A stretch of 64,000 bases of DNA from Bacteroidales bacterium (GCA_009774765.1 VSOK01000002.1:1-64000), one strand, 5' to 3'. Shown: positions 26,528 to 36,671, counted from the first letter of the stretch. Numbers and translations are program-made. The notes: generated by a model not told the origin, from the letters alone.

Positions 26528-27514
26528 ATGTCAGACAACATAATCCTGGAATATATAAGTTATATAAAGACTGTGCGGAGATACTCCGCAAGGACCGTGG
26601 ACATCTACCGTGAGTCTCTCGGAATGTTCGCTGATTTCATCAGCGGATGCGGGACGGATGACAGTCATCTGACGGACAGTCTATCCCCTTCCATAATCAG
26701 AAGCTATGAGGTGCATCTTCTTGAAGACAGAGGTATGGTCCCGAGGACAGTCAGCCTCCACCTTTCAGTTCTGAGCGGATTTTGCGGATACCTGCTCAAA
26801 CAAGGTATCATATCAAGCAATCCGGCAAAACTCGTCAAACGTCCCAAAACTGAGAAAAGGCTTCCTGAATTCTACCGCAGAGATTCAATGGAGCAGTATT
26901 TCAGATCCACTGAACAGTTTGCGTCCGCCGATATGATATATGTCTCCCCTGATTCTAAACAGACAAGGTGGATGTATGAGAAACGCCTCAAAAGAGTAAT
27001 CATATCGACCCTCTATGCAACAGGAATGCGCAGAGCTGAACTTATAGGACTCAAGACAGGGGACATCGACTTCAGAAGAAGAACGGCAAAAATCCTCGGC
27101 AAAGGGGACAAAATGCGAGAAATTCCAATTGTCACATCATTATGTGACGAAATTTCATTATATTTACAATCGGTTGAAACGATGGTCGGCGGAGACCGCA
27201 GCCAGTCAGCTCCGCTTTTCGTCACATTCAGCGGCAGAGCACTCTACCCAGGATATGTCGACAAGGCGATAAAAAGCGAACTCGGAGAGATAGGCAGCAT
27301 AACAGGGAAAAAATCACCTCACGTATTGAGACACACTCTTGCAACGGAGCTTCTCAACGAAGGTACGGATCTCAACTCCATCAAAGAACTGCTGGGTCAC
27401 TCTTCGCTTGCGGCGACACAGGTCTACACCCACAATTCCATCGGGAAACTGAAAAAAGTTTATGAAACCGCCCATCCAAGGGCAAGTAAAAACGGAGGTA
27501 AAAATGGAGATTAG
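26528..27514 (+). CDS. XerC/XerD-like tyrosine recombinase
   Basis: This 328-residue recombinase has a SAM-like N-terminal DNA-binding domain (SYIKTVRRYSARTVDIYRESL) and a catalytic domain with R in 'ATGMRRAELIGL', K-containing 'GKGDKMREIPI', HxxR in 'SPHVLRHTLATELLNEG', 'IKELLGHSSLAATQVYTH' with the Tyr nucleophile. Together with the chromosomal housekeeping context this suggests a Xer protein for chromosome dimer resolution. XerC and XerD cannot be told apart here. The start is the ATG at 26528; the frame is open upstream only to a TTG. Its end overlaps hpf by 11 bases. Confidence 0.88.
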   Translation: MSDNIILEYISYIKTVRRYSARTVDIYRESLGMFADFISGCGTDDSHLTDSLSPSIIRSYEVHLLEDRGMVPRTVSLHLSVLSGFCGYLLKQGIISSNPAKLVKRPKTEKRLPEFYRRDSMEQYFRSTEQFASADMIYVSPDSKQTRWMYEKRLKRVIISTLYATGMRRAELIGLKTGDIDFRRRTAKILGKGDKMREIPIVTSLCDEISLYLQSVETMVGGDRSQSAPLFVTFSGRALYPGYVDKAIKSELGEIGSITGKKSPHVLRHTLATELLNEGTDLNSIKELLGHSSLAATQVYTHNSIGKLKKVYETAHPRASKNGGKNGD

Positions 27515-27794
27515 AGTACAATCGATCAAGTTTAATGCAGATCAGAAACTGTTGGACTTCGTGGAGAAGAAAGTATCTAAATTACCTAAGTTCTATGATG
27601 GTATAACAGACGTTGAAGTGGCTTTGTCACTTCTTGCCGACTATGAGAACAAAAATGTCAGGGTGCACGTGCACATTCCCGGCAATGACCTCATAATCGA
27701 GAGAAATGCCAAAACATTCGAAGATGCGGTCGTGGACTGCGTTGACATTCTCAAAGACAAGCTCGTAAGGGCGAAAGAGAAGAAAACCAATTAG
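27504..27794 (+). CDS. hpf: Ribosome hibernation-promoting factor (HPF/YfiA family)
   Basis: This 96-residue short-form HPF (MEIRVQSIKFNADQKLLDFVEKKVSKL...) binds the small ribosomal subunit and keeps idle ribosomes inactive in slow growth. The family pattern of beta-alpha-beta strands and 'VRVHVHIPGNDLIIERNAKTFEDAVVDCVDILKDKLVRAKEKK' is complete. It has no long C-terminal dimerisation domain. The start is the ATG at 27504, preceded by a GGAGG ribosome binding site 5 bases upstream, one of few clear Shine-Dalgarno sites in this window. It overlaps the end of the recombinase gene, so the two are translationally linked. Confidence 0.93.
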   Translation: MEIRVQSIKFNADQKLLDFVEKKVSKLPKFYDGITDVEVALSLLADYENKNVRVHVHIPGNDLIIERNAKTFEDAVVDCVDILKDKLVRAKEKKTN

Positions 27795-27799
27795 AATCT

Positions 27800-28567
27800 A
27801 TGGTGCGCCGTAGATTTGAAAGCGATAGAAATACCCCCTTGCTGCTCACTGCGGACCCTTTCCGCGGAAAAAGCGGCAAGGGGGTAAAGCTGCTTTATGA
27901 GGATGACTATCTTATGGTCATCGACAAGCCGAGCGGTCTGCTTACCGTATCGACGGGAAAAGAAGGGGAAACCACGGCATATTCAATCCTTACAGACTAT
28001 GTAAGGTCAAAAGGCGGCCGCGGCAGGGAATACCGCCGGAAAGACAGGATTTTTATTGTGCACCGGATCGACAGGGACACATCGGGACTCCTTATATTCG
28101 CCAAGGACCCTCAGACCAAATATGACCTGCAGGACGACTGGAACGACAGCATAATTGAAAGGAAATATGTCGCTGTTGTCGAAGGTATCCCCCAGAAGGA
28201 AGAAGGGACAGTCATAAGCTGGCTGAAGGACAATCCCGTTACAAAATTCGTCACATCAAGCCCGACCGACAACGGCGGGAAAAAATCCATAACACATTAC
28301 AAGGTACTTGACACATACGGGACATCATATTCATTGGTGGAATTCGAACTTGAAACCGGAAGAAAAAATCAGATAAGGGTACACGCCTCAATTATGGGCC
28401 ATCCCATTGCCGGAGACCGAAAATACGGGGCCCGGAGCAACCCTATTGCACGTCTTGCACTGCACGCAATGACAATTTCATTCCGTCATCCGGTGACCGG
28501 AGAACCGCTCAAATTCAATTCTGGCATTCCTGTTGCTTTCAGAAGGATAAAAACTCAAAGATTATGA
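27800..28567 (+). CDS. RluA-family RNA pseudouridine synthase
   Basis: This 255-residue enzyme isomerises uridines in rRNA or tRNA. The catalytic motif is visible as 'VHRIDRDTSGLLIFAKDP' with the essential Asp. It is preceded by 'LLYEDDYLMVIDKPSGLLTV' and followed by 'ETGRKNQIRVHASIMGHPIAGDRKYGA'. There is no S4 domain. It lies 5 bases after hpf and overlaps the next gene by 4 bases (ATGA). The exact RNA target cannot be predicted. Confidence 0.93.
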   Translation: MVRRRFESDRNTPLLLTADPFRGKSGKGVKLLYEDDYLMVIDKPSGLLTVSTGKEGETTAYSILTDYVRSKGGRGREYRRKDRIFIVHRIDRDTSGLLIFAKDPQTKYDLQDDWNDSIIERKYVAVVEGIPQKEEGTVISWLKDNPVTKFVTSSPTDNGGKKSITHYKVLDTYGTSYSLVEFELETGRKNQIRVHASIMGHPIAGDRKYGARSNPIARLALHAMTISFRHPVTGEPLKFNSGIPVAFRRIKTQRL

Positions 28568-29484
28568 TACTGAATACAGCAACAGTCAAGTCATCAGCTG
28601 ATGACATCAATATCAGCATATTGACAATCGCTCCCGACAATGGAGCAAAAGCAATCGTCCAGTTTGTGCACGGAATGTGCGAACACAAGGAAAGATATAT
28701 CCCTATAATGGAATATCTTGCAGCAAAAGGATATGCCTGTGTAATCCACGACCACCGTGGACACGGAGCATCGGTAAGATCATCCGAAGACCTCGGATAT
28801 TTTTATGAGGGAGGCTTCAAAGCCATGATTGATGACACACATCTCGTAACCCTCTGGGCCAAGTCTCAATACGAAGGTCTCAAACTGTTCCTTTTCGGTC
28901 ACAGTATGGGTTCTATGGTAGTGCGTTCATACGCCAAAAGATATGACGACCAGCTTTCCGGACTTGTGATATGCGGCAGCCCAAGCAAAAATCCGGCTGC
29001 AGGCATAGGCAAGGCAATCTCTGCACTGGCAGTAAAAATAAGAGGAGACCGGCACCGTTCAAAGACAATCCAGAAACTGGCTTTCGGTTCATTCAACAAC
29101 AATTTCATCGATGCTGTTTCCGTCAACTCGTGGATATGCTCAGATCCGGAAATCGTCACCGCATACGACAACAACCCTCTGTGCAACTACCAGTTCACCA
29201 ACAACGGGTTCTACAATCTTTTCTCACTTATGCAGGATGCATATCAGGCAAAAGGATGGAAAATGGGAAACAGGAATATGCCGATAAAATTCATTGCAGG
29301 AGAAGATGACCCCTGCATCGGCAGCAGCAGGAAATTCAACAAAGCGGTGGACTTTATGAAGAAAGCAGGATATGTCAACGTCAAGGCACAGACATATACC
29401 GGGCTCAGACATGAAATCCTCAACGAGAAAGGCAAGGAAAAGGTCTGGAAAGACCTTTATGAGACATTGGAATCCTGGCTGTGA
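28564..29484 (+). CDS. Alpha/beta hydrolase, monoacylglycerol-lipase-like
   Basis: This 306-residue cytoplasmic hydrolase of the serine aminopeptidase S33/lysophospholipase group has the oxyanion strand 'VQFVHGMCEHKERY', the 'HDHRGHGAS' motif, nucleophile Ser114 in GHSMGS, the acidic residue in 'FIAGEDDPCIGSS' and the histidine in 'TGLRHEIL'. The pattern is that of PldB/monoacylglycerol lipases, so a lipid ester is a likely substrate. It is coupled to the synthase gene and converges with lolA. Confidence 0.9.
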   Translation: MILNTATVKSSADDINISILTIAPDNGAKAIVQFVHGMCEHKERYIPIMEYLAAKGYACVIHDHRGHGASVRSSEDLGYFYEGGFKAMIDDTHLVTLWAKSQYEGLKLFLFGHSMGSMVVRSYAKRYDDQLSGLVICGSPSKNPAAGIGKAISALAVKIRGDRHRSKTIQKLAFGSFNNNFIDAVSVNSWICSDPEIVTAYDNNPLCNYQFTNNGFYNLFSLMQDAYQAKGWKMGNRNMPIKFIAGEDDPCIGSSRKFNKAVDFMKKAGYVNVKAQTYTGLRHEILNEKGKEKVWKDLYETLESWL

Positions 29485-29490
29485 CCATTG

Positions 29491-30105
29491 TCATCTGAGA
29501 TCAGTGACAATATAGGAATCATCAAAATCCGTCAGGGCATAGACCGACATATCATACGGAGTGGAGAACTTCATTGATGATATAGTCAGGACAATTGAAG
29601 TATTGTCATCCAGATACAGCACGGAACCGGAAAGTTCTGCTCCTTTAAAATAGAGCAGAACTTTTTTTATGCCTGTCTCCTTTGACTTCGGCACAAGAGT
29701 GTAGACTGTCACCGGAGCAGAATTGAACACGGCCGCCGTCCCTTCCGGACTCCAGGTAAACTCAGACTCAAGACTTCCGACGATCAGGGCCGGATTTGCC
29801 GCAATCCCCTGCCCCTCCAGTGATTCAATCACGACTTCCCCGGCATATTCGTCCACTGTCCATTTGCTGATCCCGTCACACCAGACTGCAAGCCCGTTCC
29901 CCTTCTGCAGAAAAGAATCCCCCTGAAGGACGATATTGCCGCTGCCGGAGATTTCCACTTCCGTCCCTTTTGTGACAAAGGAATATTCAAATGACACATT
30001 CGACTCCTCCACCTTTGCAGCAAGGAGACGGACACGGTCATTGTCGGACGGCCGGATGAAAACACCGTAAAGGCATAACGCCAATATCATCAGAAGACGT
30101 GACAT
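29491..30105 (-). CDS. LolA-like outer-membrane lipoprotein carrier
   Basis: This 204-residue secreted protein has a short hydrophobic signal (MSRLLMILALCLYGVF) and the open-barrel pattern of the LolA fold: 'VSFEYSFVTKGTEVEISGSGNIVLQGDSFLQKGNGLAVWCDGISKWTVDEYAGEVVIES'. LolA carries lipoproteins across the periplasm to the outer membrane. It directly follows ftsK with 7 bases between, an arrangement seen in other Bacteroidetes. Sequence drift is high, so the exact client range is uncertain. Confidence 0.82.
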   Translation of the reverse strand: MSRLLMILALCLYGVFIRPSDNDRVRLLAAKVEESNVSFEYSFVTKGTEVEISGSGNIVLQGDSFLQKGNGLAVWCDGISKWTVDEYAGEVVIESLEGQGIAANPALIVGSLESEFTWSPEGTAAVFNSAPVTVYTLVPKSKETGIKKVLLYFKGAELSGSVLYLDDNTSIVLTISSMKFSTPYDMSVYALTDFDDSYIVTDLR

Positions 30106-30112
30106 AGCAGGA

Positions 30113-32668
30113 TCAATTATTCATAAAAGCATCAAGAATACCGTTCAGGGTGCTCAAGTCAGGCACAAGCACCTGACGTGGCTTGGAACCTTCCTGAGGG
30201 CCTACGATACCTGCGGCCTCCAGCTGGTCCATAACCCTTCCGGCACGGGCATATCCCATACCGAGCTTCCTCTGAAGCGTGGATGTCGACCCCTGCTGGT
30301 TGATCACAACCATTTCCGCTGCGGCACGGAACATCTCATCAAGGTTCTGCATATCTATCATACCCTGTCCTTCAGCACCCTCTGCAGGTTCAGGAGCAGG
30401 AAGATAATAAGGGGTATTGTAACACTGCCTGTATCCGGTCTGATCACCTATGAAATTGGTGATCTTGTAGATTTCATCCATTCCGACAAGCGCACACTGG
30501 ACCCTCTCCATTTCAACACCGGCATAGAAGAGCATATCTCCCTTACCGATAAGTTTCTCAGCTCCCGGAGTGTCAAGAATTGTATTCGAATCCACCCTGG
30601 TAACAGTACGGAAAGCTATACGCATAGGGAAGTTGGTCTTGATAAGACCTGTAATGACATCCACGGAAGGTCTCTGTGTCGCTATTATAACGTGGATACC
30701 TGCCGCCCTTCCCTTCTGTGCAAGACGGATGATAGACGCCTGGATGCTGCGTGCAAGATTCTTTGATTCAGCACCTGAGCCTCCCGACATTATAAGGTCG
30801 GAATACTCATCTATCACAACCACAAGATAAGGCATAAACCTGTGACCGTCTGTCGGCAGGAGATGCCTGTCCTTGTATTTCTCATTATACAGCTTGATAT
30901 TGTTGGCGGAAGTCCGGCTCATAAGCTGATACCTCTCGTCCATCTCCATACAGAGAGAGCGGAGTATCTCCTCAGCCTGCTTCGCCTGCTTTACAATCGC
31001 GCTTCCCATCTCATCAGTCTCGTTTGCCGCGGTAGGAAGCACTGCCAGATAATGTTTCAGAAGTTTCGCGTAGGCATTGAATTCCACCATCTTCGGATCA
31101 ATGAACACGAATTTGAGTTCAGAAGGATGCTTGGCATACAGAAGAGAAGAGATAATGACATTCAGTCCGACGGACTTACCCTGCTGGGTAGCACCAGCGA
31201 CAAGCAGGTGAGGTGCGGCCGTAAGATCGAAGGTCTTGACCTTCTGCGTAATGGTATATCCGAGAGCAACCGGAAGTTCATATTTGCTGTTACGGAAAGA
31301 GGAATCATTGAGCACTGATTTCAATGGCACTATGGAAGCCCTGTCATTGGCCACCTCTATCCCCACGGCGTCGGCAAGCGTCACCACACGGACTCCTTTG
31401 GCACCCAATGCCACCGCGATGTCCTCTTCAAGGCTCCTTATGGCAGATATCTTCACACCAGGAGCAGGAGTTATCTTATACAGAGTGACAGTAGGTCCGA
31501 CACAAGCCGTAACTTTCTCTATCTGGATCTTATAGTTAAGAAGGGTCGCACGTATCTTGTTGTTGTTGCGCTCCAGTTCCTCGGAATCCACCTCGTGTCT
31601 TCCGTCAGCATAGTCATTGAGGAAATCAATCGGAGGGAATTTGAATTTCTCCAGTTCAGCACGTGTATCGATTCTCGGAAGTTCCTTGACGTCCGTGGAC
31701 AGCTGGACTCCCTGTACAATTTCAATCCCCTTGTCCTCAGGTACTTCAGGTTCATTTTCCTCCTGTACTGCAACGGTATCGGACAGTACGACGTCATTAT
31801 CCGTCCCGACGGATTCTTCAACATATTCCTCCACGGTCAAAGATACCGGCTCATCGCCAAAGGCCTGCGACGTGCTTCTGATATCCCAGTTGACCGCAGG
31901 AATAATCTCTTCGGCTACTGTATCATTCCGGGGAAAAGCCATCTCCCCATCAGTTGCAGCCTGTTCCTGAATCACGTCAGAATACTGGTCCGCGACTTCA
32001 GCACAGGGAATATTCTTATCGTCTTTCTCCACGCCATCCTTTTCGCCTGCAGTCATAAGCCACTCAGAGAACCGGCCGCTGGCATAAAGCAGCCAAACCA
32101 CAACAAAGACAATGAGAATCAATGCAGTAGCGATATTCCCGACAAGATTTACAAACAGCTCCGACACATAAGCTCCGCAGTCTCCTCCCAGACCTCCACC
32201 AAAAACAGTATCGCTGCTGACCAGACCGGAAACGAACGAAAATATAACAGATGTGACAATCGCCCCGGATACTGTCAGCACAGTCGTCCTTAACATCCCT
32301 ATCGACCTGTTCCTGAAGAACAGGCGTACCGAAGCCGCTGCGAGCAGGACCACAAGAGCGAAACTTCCAAGTCCGAAACATCTCCCCACAAGGAAATGTC
32401 CCCACCGGTAACCGAGCTTGCCTCCCATATTGTTCACTTCAGCCGCCTTGTCCATCATCTGGGGATCGGACAGAAGGCTCTGGTCCGCCTTCCAGGTAAA
32501 AAGATAAGAAAGCACGGCAATGAATGTAAATACGGCAAACACTCCCGCAACCATACCGGACACCTTCATTATCCTGATTCTGGTATCCTCATTTATATTA
32601 ATACGTTCACGGAGCGTTATCTTCTTCGGCTCCTGTGCGACCTGTTTTTTCTGTTTCTGCCCCGGCAT
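30113..32668 (-). CDS. ftsK: DNA translocase FtsK
   Basis: This 851-residue protein moves chromosomal DNA at the division septum. It has four or five N-terminal membrane segments between about residues 35 and 195, a linker rich in Glu and Val, an alpha/beta motor with Walker A GATQQGKSVG, Walker B 'MPYLVVVIDEYSDLIM' and 'IRLAQKGRAAGIHVIIATQRPSVDVITGLIK', and a C-terminal gamma winged helix (TLQRKLGMGYARAGRVMDQLEAAGIVGP) that reads KOPS-like DNA signals. Length is typical for Bacteroidetes FtsK. It lies between DUF4290 and lolA. Confidence 0.96.
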   Translation of the reverse strand: MPGQKQKKQVAQEPKKITLRERININEDTRIRIMKVSGMVAGVFAVFTFIAVLSYLFTWKADQSLLSDPQMMDKAAEVNNMGGKLGYRWGHFLVGRCFGLGSFALVVLLAAASVRLFFRNRSIGMLRTTVLTVSGAIVTSVIFSFVSGLVSSDTVFGGGLGGDCGAYVSELFVNLVGNIATALILIVFVVVWLLYASGRFSEWLMTAGEKDGVEKDDKNIPCAEVADQYSDVIQEQAATDGEMAFPRNDTVAEEIIPAVNWDIRSTSQAFGDEPVSLTVEEYVEESVGTDNDVVLSDTVAVQEENEPEVPEDKGIEIVQGVQLSTDVKELPRIDTRAELEKFKFPPIDFLNDYADGRHEVDSEELERNNNKIRATLLNYKIQIEKVTACVGPTVTLYKITPAPGVKISAIRSLEEDIAVALGAKGVRVVTLADAVGIEVANDRASIVPLKSVLNDSSFRNSKYELPVALGYTITQKVKTFDLTAAPHLLVAGATQQGKSVGLNVIISSLLYAKHPSELKFVFIDPKMVEFNAYAKLLKHYLAVLPTAANETDEMGSAIVKQAKQAEEILRSLCMEMDERYQLMSRTSANNIKLYNEKYKDRHLLPTDGHRFMPYLVVVIDEYSDLIMSGGSGAESKNLARSIQASIIRLAQKGRAAGIHVIIATQRPSVDVITGLIKTNFPMRIAFRTVTRVDSNTILDTPGAEKLIGKGDMLFYAGVEMERVQCALVGMDEIYKITNFIGDQTGYRQCYNTPYYLPAPEPAEGAEGQGMIDMQNLDEMFRAAAEMVVINQQGSTSTLQRKLGMGYARAGRVMDQLEAAGIVGPQEGSKPRQVLVPDLSTLNGILDAFMNN

Positions 32669-32692
32669 ATCGATTGACGTCTGCGAAGTGTT

Positions 32693-33361
32693 CTATTTCC
32701 GAGGATTCTTCCTCTGGCTGTTCCTCTGATAGTGATTGTTTTTCTGTCTGTTCTGGTTTATGATCATCCCAGGTCTTGCAAAGGACGTATCGGACGAAAT
32801 CCTGGAAAGCTGAAGCCCTTCAGGCACCTTTATCCTGTAGTCGGACAATTTTTCTATATCCTGAAATATCGTCTCGTCGGCCACGCTGTCCTTGTTCCAT
32901 ATCAGATACTGCTGTCTCATATAGATGGCGAGAGAACGTATCATGGCTGTCTTTGTCTCACCATCCTCCTTTTCAGCTATCAGGTCTATGATGCTCTCGA
33001 TGTTGCGTCCGTAGTGATTGGCCTTTATCGGCTTTTTCTTGATCGGGACCGTAGCCGGAGGAGCGACAAGCTGCTCCTTGCTCGGAATAGGATACGGAGA
33101 GTCTATATCAAGGTCAAAGCCTGAAATTATATGAAGATGGTCCCAAAGCTTCTGCTCATAGTTCTCCTGCAGATGTACCTGTGGATTGAGTATCTCCATC
33201 ACTTTGACGACAGCCCTCGCCTGCTCGTTGCGCTTTTCCCTGTCCGGTATGGATCTGATGTATTCTATCATCTTCTGCACATTGCGTCCGTATTCAGGGA
33301 GTCTTAGACATTTCCGCTCCGTATTGTATAACAGCTTGCAGCTGTCCTGATTGTTTTCCAT
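32693..33361 (-). CDS. DUF4290 protein
   Basis: This 222-residue soluble protein has the Bacteroidetes DUF4290 pattern (LLYNTERKCLRLPEYGRNVQKMIEYIRSIPDREKRNEQARAVV, then HYGRNIESIIDLIAEKEDGETKTAMIRSLAIYMRQQYLIWNKDSV). The two 'YGRN' halves look like an internal duplication. Its function is unknown. It is the first gene of the DUF4290-ftsK-lolA operon and has a strong promoter. The C-terminus is basic and rich in Asn and Gln. Confidence 0.85.
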   Translation of the reverse strand: MENNQDSCKLLYNTERKCLRLPEYGRNVQKMIEYIRSIPDREKRNEQARAVVKVMEILNPQVHLQENYEQKLWDHLHIISGFDLDIDSPYPIPSKEQLVAPPATVPIKKKPIKANHYGRNIESIIDLIAEKEDGETKTAMIRSLAIYMRQQYLIWNKDSVADETIFQDIEKLSDYRIKVPEGLQLSRISSDTSFARPGMIINQNRQKNNHYQRNSQRKNPRK

Positions 33362-33385
33362 AAAATTTCACTTAAAATCAACTTG

Positions 33386-33416
33386 CAAATATAGTAAAAA
33401 GCGAGAGCAGAGTCAA
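33386..33416 (-). promoter_or_regulatory. Promoter of the DUF4290-ftsK-lolA operon
   Basis: The minus-strand -7 element TATATTTG is at 33393-33386, and TTG lies 20 bases upstream at 33416-33414. The spacer contains CTCTGCTCTCG (minus strand 33412-33402), which also appears at the same distance in the promoter at 46495-46525. Confidence 0.7.
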
Positions 33417-33482
33417 GTTTACTTGAACTTTGCCGAGACCAAGACGTTTATATGAGCCTCAGCTCAAACCATTCCCGGATTT

Positions 33483-36400
33483 TTACGATATTATCTCATC
33501 CCTGTCCACATACCAAAGTGCCGTACTGACATTTCCGTACCCCATCCTCCTGTAGATATCGGCATACCTTGCAATCTGACGTTCATACCTGCGGTTGTGT
33601 TCTCCGAACTTGTAGTCTATTATGACAACTCCTCCATCTTCCGTATGTACGACCCTGTCCGGACGGAGGACACTGCCGTCGCAGTCAAACAGGGCCGTCT
33701 CATTCCGTACCGCCGAAGGGTCATCGGGGAACCATCCCCTTGATGCCGCGGAAGCAATCCTTCCGGAAAGCAGCTCCAGGATTTCGGCCGATTCGGATTC
33801 ATTGATATATCCGTCCCTGAGCGCACCTGCCACAGCCCTGCCGAGATCCGACGGGACAACGACGCCGGACAGGATATTGTGCAGCACAATGCCTCTGAGC
33901 CTGTGAGACGCGGCGACTCCCGTCATTCCGTCATCAGAAAAGAAATCAACAGCATCCGCGCTGAATTTCAGACGTCCCTTCACGCGTACATCATTTTCCT
34001 CTTCATCATTTCCCTTGAACAGATGTTCTTCCGACGGGTTGAGCGGCCAGGAAGGATACCCGGAAACGAATTCCTCAGGAGCGGCAAAAAGTCCACCTCC
34101 GCTCTTACCTGACTTCCCGGAGCCTGCAAAATCGTATATTTCACCAAGACTGAAGCTGATGTCCGAACCTTCCTCCTGAGACCTTACAAATCCGAGCCGG
34201 CAATCTGCCGACGCAAACCAGTACAGCATCTGCGACATATCCTTGAAATCAGGTACAACCCCTTTATCCACAGCTTCTATACAGGATTTGGAAGGAGTCT
34301 TCGCTATTATGTGCATACCCTTCGAAGCTCTGGTCAATGCTACGTATAAAGTGTTTATATTGTCAACATACTGAAGTCCGCTCTCCGTATGATAATCATC
34401 GGCAAAAAGCGTGTTTTCACTCTTTGACGACAGTTCCACATCAAATACGGCTTTTGGAAAACTTTCAAACGGAGTCCCCTCCGCCTTTGGATGACACCAG
34501 TAGCTTGTAGACTTATAAAGGTTTACCGTCTCCGCATAAGGAAAAATCACATAAGGGAAATCCAGGCCTTTGGATTTGTGGACAGTCATTATCCTCACAG
34601 AATCCCCGAGCGTAGGAGAGCTTATGGAAGGGTTCAGTTCCTCCCAGTGCTTCAGGAAGCCGCGCAGGGTATTCCCGTTCATCGACACATAATCCTGCAG
34701 AGTATCCATAAATGACTGTATATAAAGGGTCTCCCCATCAAAGACTTCCTCATTATAGATTTTCAGCGCACGGAGCAGAGACTCCGCAAGGTCCATCAGG
34801 GAATGATATGTTTCCGGAGCCTTTATGCCAAGACTCTCGGCAAGAAAACCTCCGACAGTATCTGAAGGATTGTCCACATAATACATCAGGGACACCAGCC
34901 TTCGGACAGTAATCGAACTGCGGATCTTCAGCGAATCATCGGTTATGACCGGTATTCCGTTGTCTATAAGAAAAGAGGCTATGGAACCGCCTGAACTGTT
35001 ATTGCGTACAAGCACCGCTATGTCACCGTAGCCAGCACCTTTCTCCCTTACCCTGAGGATGCTTTCCAGAACCATATCAGCTTCATTTTCCTTAGGGCAG
35101 AAAGTCAGGTGCACACTTCCCTTCTCACTTCCTCCGGACGCCACATTCTGGACGACATCACCATATATTTCAGATATGGATATATTCCTTCCGCTCCGGC
35201 CCGGAACCGCCGAATCCAAGACAGCGGCCGCCTCAGGGAAAAACGCATTGTTGAATTCGACTATATTTCCGAGACTGCGGTAGTTAGTCTGCAGCTTGTC
35301 AACCCTGACATCAGAAAGTTCCTTCTGCAGACCGGAATCTAGCAGTCCCCAATCCGATCCTCTCCAACGGTATATGCTCTGCTTGACATCACCGACTATC
35401 AGATTGTCAAATCCTTGGGAATCACTGTTCTGTACAAGAGGCCTGAAATTCTCCCATTGAATCTTCGATGTATCCTGAAACTCGTCAAGAAGGAAATGTT
35501 CAAACCTTACGCCGAGCTTTTCATATATGAAAGGCGCATCGGAACCGTCGATTATACCTTTAAGAATGGCGTTGGAATCATCCAGACAAAGCACATTCTT
35601 CTCTTTCATCAGTTCGCTGAAGGTCCTGTCCAGCTCTCCGGCCACACCAAGTCCGTACAGCTGCCCGTCGATTATCTTGGCTGTGGAATACACGGAATAC
35701 TCCATTCCGAAAAGATTGCAGAAATCATTCAGAGGAGCTTCGATAAGAGGATATACGAGCGGAAGGTATTTCTTGGAGGATGCCTTTGAAAACCATTTTT
35801 CATGATCGGAGGCGTTGGCCATGAATGATGCAGTCGGAACCGGGATGCTGTCACCCGGCTTCAGATCAACATAGTCATACAGCCGGTTCATAAAATGCCG
35901 GCTGGTATCAGCAGGAGACACTCCCTCAGCAGTCATCAGGGAAATGACCCTGCCCGCACACCCGGATACCATAGAGGTATAGTCACTTATTATCCGGCGG
36001 CAGCTCGTCCTTATCCGGGAAAGATTTTCTTTGGAGTATGCCTGGAATTCATCTATGCCGAGCTCGGCTATCTTCTCCCTGTGCTCACTGGAGCGCAGCC
36101 TTTTTGCCATACTTTTGAGTGAAATGTCAAGACTGTACTTTCCGGACTGTTCAATCTGTTCCAGGACATTGTCCGTAAGCCATCCCAGCAGGCCTGTATC
36201 CTTTTCCGTGAGCGAGTCAAGAATCCTGTCCACACTCTCCGACACAAGGGAGTCCTTGTCAAGTTCGACCTGATATGAAGCGAACTGTCCTATTTCACGG
36301 GAAAAGGCCTTGAGCGTCTGCTGGAAAAACCGGTCTATAGTGCTGACGGCAAAAGCACTGTAATCGTGAAGGATGTTGCTGAGAAGGTTTTCCGATCTTC

Positions 36401-36659
36401 TGCGAAGGTCATCCACAGAATCAAACAGTGCAGGGACAAAGTCATTCAAGTAACCTGACCTTTCAGGAAAAGCTGACAATATGTACAGCTCTTTCAGAAT
36501 CCTGCTCTTCATCTCGTCCGTGGCCTTGTTGGTAAAAGTAACGGCAAGGATATGCCTGTAGGCATACCTGTCATCTGACTTGAGAAGCAGACTGATATAT
36601 GTTCTTGCAAGGTTGAATGTCTTTCCCGACCCTGCGGAAGCTTTGACTATATTGATCAT
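33483..36659 (-). CDS. AddA/RecB-like helicase-nuclease
   Basis: This 1058-residue UvrD-type helicase has a C-terminal nuclease. Motifs are VKASAGSGKTFNLAR (Walker A, N-terminus), 'HFLLDEFQDTS', 'DNLIVGDVKQSIYRWRGSD', 'LQTNYRSLGNIVEFNN', 'MTVHKSKGLDFPYVIFP' and 'NTLYVALTRASKGMHI'. The PD-(D/E)XK nuclease is seen as 'PDRVVHTEDGGVVIIDYKFGE' followed by QIARYADIY. With the next gene it forms an AddAB-type complex that resects double-strand breaks for RecA. It follows the addB-like gene by 12 bases. Confidence 0.92.
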   Translation of the reverse strand: MINIVKASAGSGKTFNLARTYISLLLKSDDRYAYRHILAVTFTNKATDEMKSRILKELYILSAFPERSGYLNDFVPALFDSVDDLRRRSENLLSNILHDYSAFAVSTIDRFFQQTLKAFSREIGQFASYQVELDKDSLVSESVDRILDSLTEKDTGLLGWLTDNVLEQIEQSGKYSLDISLKSMAKRLRSSEHREKIAELGIDEFQAYSKENLSRIRTSCRRIISDYTSMVSGCAGRVISLMTAEGVSPADTSRHFMNRLYDYVDLKPGDSIPVPTASFMANASDHEKWFSKASSKKYLPLVYPLIEAPLNDFCNLFGMEYSVYSTAKIIDGQLYGLGVAGELDRTFSELMKEKNVLCLDDSNAILKGIIDGSDAPFIYEKLGVRFEHFLLDEFQDTSKIQWENFRPLVQNSDSQGFDNLIVGDVKQSIYRWRGSDWGLLDSGLQKELSDVRVDKLQTNYRSLGNIVEFNNAFFPEAAAVLDSAVPGRSGRNISISEIYGDVVQNVASGGSEKGSVHLTFCPKENEADMVLESILRVREKGAGYGDIAVLVRNNSSGGSIASFLIDNGIPVITDDSLKIRSSITVRRLVSLMYYVDNPSDTVGGFLAESLGIKAPETYHSLMDLAESLLRALKIYNEEVFDGETLYIQSFMDTLQDYVSMNGNTLRGFLKHWEELNPSISSPTLGDSVRIMTVHKSKGLDFPYVIFPYAETVNLYKSTSYWCHPKAEGTPFESFPKAVFDVELSSKSENTLFADDYHTESGLQYVDNINTLYVALTRASKGMHIIAKTPSKSCIEAVDKGVVPDFKDMSQMLYWFASADCRLGFVRSQEEGSDISFSLGEIYDFAGSGKSGKSGGGLFAAPEEFVSGYPSWPLNPSEEHLFKGNDEEENDVRVKGRLKFSADAVDFFSDDGMTGVAASHRLRGIVLHNILSGVVVPSDLGRAVAGALRDGYINESESAEILELLSGRIASAASRGWFPDDPSAVRNETALFDCDGSVLRPDRVVHTEDGGVVIIDYKFGEHNRRYERQIARYADIYRRMGYGNVSTALWYVDRDEIIS

Positions 36660-36671
36660 AAAATCCTCCTT

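Noticed and set aside
31595..32293. 232-codon plus-strand frame opposite ftsK
   Set aside because: It is antisense to a clear FtsK gene and shows no conserved features.
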